From positions 179,454,749 through 179,518,748 of the forward strand of contig BTPG01000001.1 in the NCBI GenBank assembly GCA_036245525.1: 64,000 bases of DNA, in the 5' to 3' direction. Positions 54,772-63,522 of the stretch are shown piece by piece; positions within the stretch are counted from its first letter, which is position 1; each line of letters opens with the position of its first letter. Below the pieces are notes generated by a model. That model was not told the DNA's origin and searched no databases. It worked only from the letters and a program-made list of their open reading frames with translations. This DNA comes from Semisulcospira habei (Eukaryota > Mollusca > Gastropoda > Semisulcospiridae). The translations under genes and the position numbers were made by a program.

Positions 54772-57140
54772 CTCAGACCAACTACAGACCACAATATCTT
54801 TGTCACCAGCCTAAACCTCCCATCAGAAACCTCTAAGCCTTACCACCAACACACACGTGCAGATTAAAAACACCCATGTAAACACATGTAGTGTGGGGCA
54901 GTATGTGCAGATTCATATGTAATGAAAGTCTGTTGCCACATTCCACTTCACCGGTTAAGATGTGGCGGGCGAGACTGCATTGATGCTGAACCCTCAAGGG
55001 TCTCCTCCACATAAAGAACACACATGCATGAAGGGCCATGTGACACAGATACAATGAATATTTAAAGTCTGGGTTTGTCTCAGGTGGAAGTTTTTCTCTG
55101 TTGTGATACAGGGCTGCAAGATGCTGCATCTGGCTGTCACTTTAATCGATATTACTTTGATGGCGACTTTAGACAGAAGAGTGTTTAAATAAAGTTGATG
55201 AAAGGAGTTGTCATTAAGGTCTTAGCACTGTAAGTTGTAATTTTTTTCAAACCCATACTAGAGGCCAGATCGATTCTATGATATTTATTTGTTACTACAA
55301 ACAGTGTGTACTTTGCTCAAGCCCTGGATGCTTGCTGTAGCTGCTGAAATAGCATGGGTGTAAATTTTCATTTTTGTGTTTTAAGCAGCCCAAATTTGCT
55401 TGATGTACGCAGACATGTTCTTTGTTTACACCAACTATTTTTTAAATACCAAAATTACAAGACAAATTTTCCTAGGAATTATTTACAATAAAGTGCTGTG
55501 TCTTCCAAAAACCAAAGCAGGGACCGTAAAATTGGAATGTACGTAATCTTAGGCCACATGACAATAAGCTGAGCATGTCAAATTGAACAGCCAACCTTTG
55601 GGATTTCCAGTGCAACACAGATATGTCTCACACAACTTAGCTCAACTTTAATATGTTACAATAATTCAATAAATTAATTCATGAAGTATTATAAAAATGA
55701 GAAAAGTTGTCTTCAAACTAGAGCTTGTGATTGATACAGTGCTTCTTAAGTAACGATGATTTCTGTCTGCTCGCTACAGTGCATCAATTGTGTACAAAGT
55801 TAGTTAGTTAGTTAGTTAGTTGGGTTTAACGCCGAGCAGGCGACTAAGGCCATCTCACGGCAGAATAGTGTACAAGAAAACTTATGTTAAAAGACCATTT
55901 TGCTGTAAAAATAAACTTCAGGTAACTAGTATTTGACTTTGTTAAAATTTCTTCGAATGTCTTTACGCTATTGTCACATTTTACCTGATCATTGCCGAGA
56001 GAAAGTATATAGGAGAATACAACGACACCCATTTAAGAAACAATTGATTTATTTAATCCTTTCCGTAAATAAACAAACGCACTTGACCAAATTCATTTAA
56101 CAGATTTATCTGCCCAGTCAGGTCCCCCAACCCCTTGGAAACAAAAGGCTAGTTAAAATATCTTCCCGAGAAATACACACCACCCACCCACCCCCCCACA
56201 CACACACCCCCACACCCCACCACTCAATGCTGTCAGAGTTGGCCTTCCTGAGAAATAGTGTCTACTTCCTGTTCATACCACCATTGTAAACAATAGTCTT
56301 CTATGCCCAAATAGTGTCTCTCTCTCTCTCTCTCTCTCTGCACACACAAAACAAATTAGCATTCCTTTTTGTGTCAACGCTTCAATGTATGTCACTAAAC
56401 CACTATGTCATTTTTCTTACTCTGGGGCAAACCAAAAATATAGAACAAATCTCTAATATAGGTTATTTCCCAAATGTGGAACACCACGTCGTTCGTAAAT
56501 GAAACGTCCAACGTGAAAATTTATCTGTGAAAAGTTTTCACTTCATGCATCGTGACTGCTGCGACGCACACGGATATTGCGCTGTTGAACAATCGGCCTT
56601 TGTGCTCAAGACTGTCGCGTGATGAAACCGGATTCCTGTTGGGTGCAGTTATTGCCGTCATAACCTGTAGGTAGAGACAGCTGTTGTGTAGTCATTGTTA
56701 GTTTACAAGATTGCATCTATTCCACAACCAGAAAGTTGGGCTTGAAAATTGGTTGTGAAACGGTTTCCTGTTTTCGCTCCAGTGGGTGACATTTCTGAAC
56801 AATAGGTCTTTATGCTTAAGCTATTGCGTAGTCACTGTCGCGTGATGCATTTAAATTGAAAGACAAAACCCAATAACTCTAATCCCAGTGATAGACCTAA
56901 ATGATTCAAGTTACTAGTACACCCCTCCCTGTTTTTACGAGTGTTTTTAGATCACTCGAGGTGAAAATTGGGAATGTTGAAATCGGTAGTGAAACTGTTA
57001 CCTCAGTGAAACGACGCCTTTTATTTTCAGTTTAGTCCGTGTTTCAGCACAAGCGTGACGTGCCTACTAATACGTTCGGATTTTATAGTGATTTCGGTAT
57101 TCAAAATGGGCTGTGAAGGATTAAAACCAAGCTAAGTGAA
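54772..57140. other. Unassigned non-coding DNA left of Polinton copy 2
   Basis: No gene recognised. It contains a C-rich CA-like tract (56180-56222), a (CT)n tract at about 56316-56339 and the LINE stub at 55798. 56500-57140 has no open frame or repeat I can place, and contains none of the ATPase or POLB sequence expected next to the MCP. Confidence 0.4.
55798..55867 (-). mobile_element. 70-bp Nimb 3' stub with (AACT)n tail
   Basis: The last ~50 bp of a Nimb 3' end (GCCGTGAGATGGCCTTAG...GGCGTTAAACCCA on minus) plus an (AACT)n tail, flanked by GTGTACAA (55790-55797 and 55868-55875). The tail repeat differs from those of both full-length copies. Confidence 0.88.
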
Positions 57141-57145
57141 TACTT

Positions 57146-58428
57146 TTAATATATGTGACTACTTAGCCTGCTCTCAGAGATGTTTAGTTGCGCATCATAA
57201 ATCAGATACAAATATATATTGATTGCTTCAGATTTTTCTGTTTTTTTCTGTATTTGAATTGAGATTCCGTCACTACCGTTTTCGATAATACGGCCAGAAC
57301 CATGAAGGAAATGATCGTCCGTAGAACGCAGATCTAGCCACAGTGCGTACTTATCTGTCAGGTATTCACCGATTCTTACGTCATACAGATGCAGATCTTT
57401 GCACGCAATATTTGCTGATTTTTCTCTAAGTCTTCCCCCAGCAAAATACTTTGTGATCTCATCATAGTGCTGATATCCCATCATTCCAGACGCAAAAATT
57501 TGATTAGGTCGGCCTTCGATTGTGCAGGATAAATGTGTAATTTTCGGATTATAGAATTTTTCTGAATCTCCTTGGTAAGGACTTTTTGGTTCAACAAATA
57601 ACATAAGAACGCCTTTTAGTGACCTAGCAGGCGTGTTTAGGTTTATACTCCAAATTTGGTCGCTCTTGTCTTTGGGTAATAAACTGTGTCTAATCACTCG
57701 ATCATAATAAATTGGAAGTCTTGACTGGTACTGATTTTGAATGAGTCTGGCTAGTTCAGTATGCGTGACAATCTCATATTCCAAGGAAATGTTAGAGATC
57801 TTATATGATGCATTGAGATCCGTTGATTTGATAACTTTGGAGTAATCATTGAAGGTTAGTTCGAAGCTCAGGCGGTCATTTAGTGCCCCTTGGTAATAAG
57901 GCGAATGTCCTGTTAGGATTTCAAATTCGAGTGGAATGCAAAACCTATTTCCATATGTTTCGGCCACAATAACGTCCTTTCCTTCTGTGGTTGTTTTGTC
58001 TGATGCATTTATTCGAATTTTCATAATGCTATCTGACTGTATGCCTTGGTAAATACGATCTTCTCGTTCTTCTCTTGTAAGCCACAAATCCGTGTAGCAG
58101 TAGAACACATCAGCATCGTCAAGACTAAACACTTCCTGTCCTTCAAGTTTAACTTTAATATTCTTAATAATTGCTCTACCTAGATTGTTAACTAGTGTTC
58201 TTTTGTCATCTGCGTCCGATGAAGTTCAATATTAAAAGCAAGGCGAGCAGTACCAGGAACAATAACGTCACTGGGGCCTAGGTTTGGAAACTTGACAGTA
58301 AGAGTCTGGTTTTGGTCTATAGTACTAGGATTGTTTGTGATGACAATTGATTGTCTAACTGCTTTAACACCGAAAGGTTCACGTAGTTTTCTGTGTGGGT
58401 CTAACTTTGATCCGTAGGACTGTGTCAT
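57146..58428 (-). pseudogene. MCP: Polinton copy 2 major capsid protein, one frameshift
   Basis: ATG at 58428 (MTQSYGSKLDP) after ATAATAAAA. The first ~79 codons are open. A small deletion near 58195-58210 changes phase, and the remaining ~340 codons are open to the stop at 57146. Hallmarks of the double jelly-roll capsid family as in copy 1: DRLSFELTFND, RLPIYYDRVIRH, YALWLDLRS, LHGSGR, IYLYLIYDAQLNI. Very similar to copy 1 throughout. The frameshift is the only lesion, in the segment corresponding to the region just before the LINE stub in copy 1. Confidence 0.9.
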
Positions 58429-58469
58429 TTTTATTATGCACAATAAAAAAAATTAAATTAATAAAAACA
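58429..58469. promoter_or_regulatory. 41-bp divergent region between MCP and J
   Basis: Nearly pure A/T with TGCATAATAAAA before the MCP start on minus and ATTAATAAAAACA before the J start on plus. Same layout as copy 1. Confidence 0.6.
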
Positions 58470-59693
58470 ATGGCCGCGGGAGGATTTAATCATGAAGATT
58501 TTGAAATGGATGACACGTATGATTTTGGTAATACAACAGATATGGCAGATATGACTGGTACAAGAAATATTTACAGTTTACGTCATGAACTTTTAGAAAC
58601 CAAAGTGAACTCATTTTATGATCATGTTGGTAATCGCCCAGACAACATAGACCCTAACCAGTTTGAACTTGATGGCAAGGGTCATTTATATTTAAATACT
58701 GTTGACAAAGGAAAAGTACTATTGACTAACAAAAAAGACCCTAGTAGGTTTAGGGCTTTAAGTACAATAAAAAATGAAGGTGGTGTTAGTGCCTTGCGTC
58801 AACTTGGTATTGGTGGGTCTCCTATCACGCCAAGACTGGTTAGTGTGCTTCAAGACACGCAAACAAAGTTACCAACAGGGCAAGAAATTGAAATGGCACC
58901 AGTAACAAGCCTACCAGAAATAGCAAACACAGTGATACAAGAAACCTCATTTACTGAAGGACAAATAAATGACGCTTTGAAAACAATAGATGATCCACCT
59001 TTGTCAATGCGGGAGATTATAGGGTTGGATAAATCACTGCAGACAATAAGAGGTGAGATGGTTAATAATCTTGCCAAACTGGGAGAGCTTGATAAACACA
59101 TAGAACGTGAAAAAGAGAAACTGGCTACCGCAGACAATGGGAATTTTGACACAGAAATGAAAGAAAGAATCCAACACAGATTAAATGATTTGCAGATAGA
59201 AAGATCAGCGAGGTTAGAAGCGATTAGTATTGGAAGGGAAAAACTGAAATCACAGGTCAACAGAATAAGAGAAACTATTCAGAAAATACTTCACGAAGAC
59301 ACTACTCTGGCTGAGAGACTTAAAACACTTTTCAGAGAACAGGGTATCACAATTGCCAGTTTAATTACAGCTCTGGGGTTTATTATCAGTACAGTTGTGT
59401 TGGCTGTAACGGGTGGTGGTTCTCCACCTCCAGCACCACCAACCCCAGTTCCCACAGATCCAAAAGACTTACAGTCGTGGGTAAAGAAACAGTTGTCACA
59501 CATATCAGACTTGCTTAAGAAATTGGCTCTGAAAGCAGTAGACTCGTTACCTGGCATTTTAGGCACGGTTGTCAATTGGTTGATTAGTACAGCGGCAAAG
59601 GCAGTAGGGTTTATGGCGGAGCATGTTTGGATCTTTTTGGTGACAGTAGGAGGGTTAATGATAGGTTATTTAATGAAACAGGTAAAGAAGTAA
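58470..59693 (+). CDS. Polinton protein J, membrane protein with helical domain
   Basis: 407 residues, intact; ATG at 58470 (MAAGGFNHEDFEMDD) chosen over an upstream in-frame start because it matches copy 1 and follows AATAAAAAC. Layout: acidic N-terminus; conserved DPNQFELDGKGHLYLNTVDKG; long charged helical region about residues 130-290 (LDKHIEREKEKLA, likely coiled coil); hydrophobic segment SLITALGFIISTVVLAVTGGG; proline linker; WVKKQLSHISDLLKKLALKA amphipathic helix; C-terminal hydrophobic segments ending FLVTVGGLMIGYLMKQVKK. I recall similar proteins widely in animal Polintons. Function unknown; a virion membrane or penetration role is possible. Overlaps gene I by 24 bp at the 3' end. 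Confidence 0.85.
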   Translation: MAAGGFNHEDFEMDDTYDFGNTTDMADMTGTRNIYSLRHELLETKVNSFYDHVGNRPDNIDPNQFELDGKGHLYLNTVDKGKVLLTNKKDPSRFRALSTIKNEGGVSALRQLGIGGSPITPRLVSVLQDTQTKLPTGQEIEMAPVTSLPEIANTVIQETSFTEGQINDALKTIDDPPLSMREIIGLDKSLQTIRGEMVNNLAKLGELDKHIEREKEKLATADNGNFDTEMKERIQHRLNDLQIERSARLEAISIGREKLKSQVNRIRETIQKILHEDTTLAERLKTLFREQGITIASLITALGFIISTVVLAVTGGGSPPPAPPTPVPTDPKDLQSWVKKQLSHISDLLKKLALKAVDSLPGILGTVVNWLISTAAKAVGFMAEHVWIFLVTVGGLMIGYLMKQVKK

Positions 59694-60947
59694 TATTCCT
59701 ACTCCAGTAAGGCCAATTACCAATGCAGTTCTCTCGGATTCATTTGTGTCAAGGATTGGTGTTGGTGTTATCGTTATGGGTACCGGTGTCAAAGCTGGAG
59801 CTGTTACTGTCTGTACAGGTGATGATGTTACTGGTGCCGTGGGTGTTACCGTCTGTAATGATTTTAATGACTGAACATGTGTGGTTGTGGCCCCCAAGTT
59901 TACAGATTGATTGAGTCCTAATTTCTGACCAACACCTGCAACAACTATTTCATTATTATAATTTGTTATTGTCCCCATTTGAAGTTGAAGGTCTGATGGC
60001 AACATGTATAACCCAATACCAACTACAAAGTCAACTTTTGATCTAGCATATCTGAGAACGTCTTGGTAGCGTTGTATGCTTGATGGGAGATCAACTACTG
60101 AATTTACTGAATCTTCAAGATTAGCGAGAAACTGTTTTTGTGCTTCAAATTTACCACTTCCATTCAGAATATTAGATTTTGTTAATGATTGTGCACCTAG
60201 TATACACCAGACATATGTTCTGATAGACTCATTTACGCGCTCGACTCCTGCTTGAGTAAATCCGTCACTCCTGTCCAAGACAAATGTTGACCATGCGTTA
60301 GATTGTTTCTGTTCTATTGAGCCTAACCAGACTTGTGATTTTGATGAGAATGAAGTGTAGGGAGGCCAGTAATCTTGAGGGTATTGTCTATGACTCAAAG
60401 CGTAATACAGTGTTCCCATGCCTTTGTGATCATCAAGTTTTTGTGTAAAGTCATACTTAGTGCTTATGTTAAATTCATTACAGATGCGTTCAAATGCTTT
60501 CATATCCATGGGGTTGTTATACCTGTTGAAACTGGATTCAGTTGGTAGTGGTGTATGCAGTTCTGACAGTATACGTCTAAGCTGGTAATAAACATGGAAA
60601 CGATACACAGACCTAATCAGTTTGTTTGAGTGATTCAAATGGTCTGTAAATGAAACACCACAGCCTGTAGTAGAACACAGTATAGCAAAGTTGAGTTGGT
60701 TTTGAAACATCTGTAGTGGACTTGAAGACCACTTTCTTGCTGTAGCATCGTCTGTTATTGGAGGGTTTAGGTAATGATCAAAAGGGTTGGGTACTTTGAC
60801 TTGAAATAAATCTTGTTCAGACACAGCAATATCAAGCTGATTTAACTGAATTATTTTCTGTTCATAAGTAGGTGCAACATTATATTTGGCATTCACATTG
60901 AATTGAAATGCGTTTGTAGTGGTAATGGTTGGTGATTTAAATTCCAT
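59670..60947 (-). CDS. Polinton protein I, structural protein candidate with C-terminal anchor
   Basis: 425 residues, intact; ATG at 60947 (MEFKSPTITTTNAFQF). The N-terminal half is conserved (FDHYLNPPITDDATARKW; STTGCGVSFTDHL), followed by RSVYRFHVYYQLRRI, DYWPPYTSF and helical segments. Then a threonine/proline-rich linker (about 375-400) and a final hydrophobic anchor TALVIGLTGVGILLLYLFH. No enzymatic motif recognised. Its start lies 23 bp from that of gene H, divergently, and its stop overlaps gene J. The same arrangement in copy 1 indicates co-regulation with the minor capsid candidate; a capsid-associated role is inferred. Confidence 0.85.
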   Translation of the reverse strand: MEFKSPTITTTNAFQFNVNAKYNVAPTYEQKIIQLNQLDIAVSEQDLFQVKVPNPFDHYLNPPITDDATARKWSSSPLQMFQNQLNFAILCSTTGCGVSFTDHLNHSNKLIRSVYRFHVYYQLRRILSELHTPLPTESSFNRYNNPMDMKAFERICNEFNISTKYDFTQKLDDHKGMGTLYYALSHRQYPQDYWPPYTSFSSKSQVWLGSIEQKQSNAWSTFVLDRSDGFTQAGVERVNESIRTYVWCILGAQSLTKSNILNGSGKFEAQKQFLANLEDSVNSVVDLPSSIQRYQDVLRYARSKVDFVVGIGLYMLPSDLQLQMGTITNYNNEIVVAGVGQKLGLNQSVNLGATTTHVQSLKSLQTVTPTAPVTSSPVQTVTAPALTPVPITITPTPILDTNESERTALVIGLTGVGILLLYLFH

Positions 60948-60970
60948 CCTTTTTTTATGTGATAATAAAA
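60948..60970. promoter_or_regulatory. 23-bp divergent region between I and H
   Basis: Only 23 bp separate the two start codons. It contains GATAATAAAA before the H start and TAAAAAAAGG before the I start on the minus strand. Same size as in copy 1. Confidence 0.6.
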
Positions 60971-61684
60971 ATGTTTATTACCTTAACAAATCTTGACACA
61001 AGCAAACCAATGTGGTTAACTAATGGGATTGATAATCGTGATGGTAGCAAGGCTGTAGCTATCCATGAAATGTTCTACACAGTAAAGTGGTTTAATGTAA
61101 CGGATGATGAAAATTATTCTGTAAGTGGAACTCTTGATGGTATTGAGAAGGGTGATACTTTACGAGCCGGATATTATGACTTTTGTACTTTAGCTGAATG
61201 GCTTCAAAATGAATTTAAAATTAAAGCAACTTTAAACCCAGCTAATTTACTTGTTTCAATTGATTTTCCGAAAAGTGGTCAGTTTTCTTTATCAATTAGT
61301 CTTTTATTATTACTTGGATTTTTTAAAACAATAACACATCCAGATGAAGATTGGTCACAATCAGTTGGTAGTCTACTATCACCAAAAAAACCAAGAATAA
61401 CTGGCAGATATCCTGTTCATTTGTCAGTACACACAGTGCTAAATGTTCATTTGAAAGAACTGAACACTACTGAAAATGTACACAATGGAAAGCCTTCAAC
61501 TTTGTTAAGATGCTTGCCGACTGGAACTGCCCCATATTGTGAAAATGTGGTTGCTAGATTTCCTAATTCTCAGTTTAAAAAATTAGGTTCTAGTTTCTTT
61601 GAATCATTGTGCTTATCTGTAACTAATCAGAATGGTAAACCAGTTGTAATGCATGATTTTTATGTTGTTTTGGAAATTAAATAA
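60971..61684 (+). CDS. Polinton protein H, candidate minor capsid (penton) protein
   Basis: 237 residues, intact. ATG at 60971 (MFITLTNLDTSKPMW). Beta-strand-rich without membrane segments apart from a leucine-rich stretch (SLSISLLLLLGF, about 118-129). The C-terminal 110 residues (YPVHLSVHTVLNVHL...SSFFESLCLSVTNQNGKPVVMHDFYVVLEIK) look like the closing strands of the single jelly-roll vertex proteins of Polintons, hence the proposal. Structure prediction would decide. Homologue in copy 1 is broken. Confidence 0.75.
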   Translation: MFITLTNLDTSKPMWLTNGIDNRDGSKAVAIHEMFYTVKWFNVTDDENYSVSGTLDGIEKGDTLRAGYYDFCTLAEWLQNEFKIKATLNPANLLVSIDFPKSGQFSLSISLLLLLGFFKTITHPDEDWSQSVGSLLSPKKPRITGRYPVHLSVHTVLNVHLKELNTTENVHNGKPSTLLRCLPTGTAPYCENVVARFPNSQFKKLGSSFFESLCLSVTNQNGKPVVMHDFYVVLEIK

Positions 61685-61704
61685 TTTTATTTTTGTTTAT
61701 AAAA

Positions 61705-62589
61705 ATGAGTGGTCTTGGTCCAAAGCCGAGAATCATACCAGTTGCGTGTCCAGTAACAGAGTTGAAAGATTTGGCAGACGTACAGGATTTTGAGAAAGAG
61801 GGAGAAATTGGAGAAATATATGGTTTTGAACTTGATTCCTATGGCATGTACAAGAGAAAAGTAATTGTTGACATGAAAGATGGTGAAAGACAGATTCCTA
61901 AACTTGGTCAGCTACGTGATGTTACTGTGCCTGTTGCGCCTAATCTTGTAAATAATGTGCCCTACAACTTAATACATGTGGGTACTAAATGGGTTGTTTC
62001 ACCTGTACCGGCACCACCACCCACAATTGACTGGGACATAAAGATTGAATTTATTAGTCCTTATGTATACACTGATGATGAAGGCGCCTTAGTGTTTAGG
62101 AAGGTTGTTAATTCTGGGCCGCTTATTGTAAGCCTTGTTCCAAGTTTTGCCCTAGACAACAATAGCAGAGAAAAACTGAAAGTTGAAAATTATGAGAAAC
62201 GAAGATATCTTCTTACAACTAGAAAGGGTAGATCAGATACTTCTGTTGTGTTTATGCCAGCAAGCTTAGTCGTGGCTAGAGAAGCGACAATAGTATTTGA
62301 AATTATCATGAAATCTGTTGCTACTGCTAAAGAGGCTCAAATTGCACAAGGAATTAAACTTACATGGGATGAAACAGTATCAGAATCATCAAAGGTCTTT
62401 ATTGCTATTACAAAAAATAATGATGTTATTAATGTTTCGAGCAGTATTCCCACTGTCAAGGTGGTGGTTGACAAAACAACTTTTGTTCGTCTAACTTACA
62501 TAAACCTTGAACACATTGATCTTGTTGCATTTTATTATGCCAGCAAATTGTATAATTTTGAAGAGTTGCAAAATGTAATTGCTGATTAA
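61705..62589 (+). CDS. Polinton protein G, unknown function
   Basis: 294 residues, intact; ATG at 61705 (MSGLGPKPRIIPVAC) directly after TTTATAAAA. Mixed, beta-rich sequence; a proline-rich turn (VSPVPAPPP, ~residues 98-106), conserved FISPYVYTDDEGALVFRKV and REATIVFEI segments; no membrane helix, no catalytic motif recognised. It follows H by 20 bp and precedes F by 21 bp on the same strand. The C-terminal ~110 residues could be a separate beta-sandwich domain. Copy 1's homologue is split by a Nimb LINE. Confidence 0.75.
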   Translation: MSGLGPKPRIIPVACPVTELKDLADVQDFEKEGEIGEIYGFELDSYGMYKRKVIVDMKDGERQIPKLGQLRDVTVPVAPNLVNNVPYNLIHVGTKWVVSPVPAPPPTIDWDIKIEFISPYVYTDDEGALVFRKVVNSGPLIVSLVPSFALDNNSREKLKVENYEKRRYLLTTRKGRSDTSVVFMPASLVVAREATIVFEIIMKSVATAKEAQIAQGIKLTWDETVSESSKVFIAITKNNDVINVSSSIPTVKVVVDKTTFVRLTYINLEHIDLVAFYYASKLYNFEELQNVIAD

Positions 62590-62610
62590 AAAAATATTTG
62601 TAAATAAAAA

Positions 62611-63237
62611 ATGGTGAACTTGTATCCACAAATACCACCTGAGCCTATTGAGCGTGATAAAACATTAAAGGCAGATTCATTTCGTTTAATGAATATTACA
62701 GAAGCGTTGAAGTATTTGGAAGAAGAACAAGCAAAATACTCGAGGTGTAAACGCCGTTACAATACGGTTTTCAATTCTGTACACAACACATCAATGGCCA
62801 TGGGGGTGGTTTCAGCCGGATTATCTGTAGGAGGTATAACTCTTTTTGCAACGGGGGTGGGAAGTGTTATAGGAATTGCTGTTGAAGGTATTGGTCTTGT
62901 CACAAGTCTAGCATGCTTTGGTATGGAAGCTATTAACAAAAAATTTTATACTAAGTTGCAGAAGCATGAAGCCTTGAGTACGCTCGCAGCAGCTAAGCTG
63001 ACGAGTATGAAACTTATTATTAGTAAATCTTTGGAAAATAATGAAATTGACGATAACGAATTTAAGAGAGTCCAGGATGATTTGGCCAACTATAAACAAC
63101 AGAAATCTGAAATACAGAATAAGATGCGTAGTCAGGCTGTAAATGTTGAAGAGCTAAAGAAATCTTTTTTAGAACAAGGAAAAAAGATAGGCGTAGAAGA
63201 AACTATGAAAAAAGTTCGAGAACTTACAAGCAAGTAA
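62611..63237 (+). CDS. Polinton protein F, hydrophobic-core helical protein
   Basis: 208 residues, intact. ATG at 62611 after AATAAAAA. N-terminal NLYPQIPPEPIE, then SRCKRRYNTVFNSVHN, a glycine/alanine hydrophobic stretch (VSAGLSVGGITLFATGVGSV and onward, ~65-110), the KLQKHEALSTLAAAKL helix and a charged C-terminal helix likely to coil (YKQQKSEIQNKMRS). Very similar to the copy 1 protein. The hydrophobic hairpin suggests membrane insertion. Unknown function. Confidence 0.78.
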   Translation: MVNLYPQIPPEPIERDKTLKADSFRLMNITEALKYLEEEQAKYSRCKRRYNTVFNSVHNTSMAMGVVSAGLSVGGITLFATGVGSVIGIAVEGIGLVTSLACFGMEAINKKFYTKLQKHEALSTLAAAKLTSMKLIISKSLENNEIDDNEFKRVQDDLANYKQQKSEIQNKMRSQAVNVEELKKSFLEQGKKIGVEETMKKVRELTSK

Positions 63238-63522
63238 CGATAGGTTTTGGTAATCCATTATTTTTGTCATACACTTCGCAAAGAGATGTCATGCCTGCTC
63301 ATTTGACGCCATCAGCTCCACCACCAGATTATTACTAAAAAAAAGTTTTCTTGTTGTCCTTGTAACTTGAGAAATCTGTCCGAGTGTCTTATGACTTGGG
63401 TTAAGAACTTATGATAACTAACGTCAAAGTTACTTGTAAGTTGTAGGTAACTTTGAAATTAGTTATCAAGTAAGATCATAAGTTATTCACAGGTAAAGTT
63501 TTTTTTTTTTTTCATTATAAAA
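63238..63522 (+). other. F-A spacer of copy 2
   Basis: The first 110 bp are similar to the DNA after gene F in copy 1. A region of TAACTT/AAGTTA dyads follows (63390-63500), then a T-run and CATTATAAAA directly before the gene A start. No terminal-repeat sequence is present. Confidence 0.7.
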
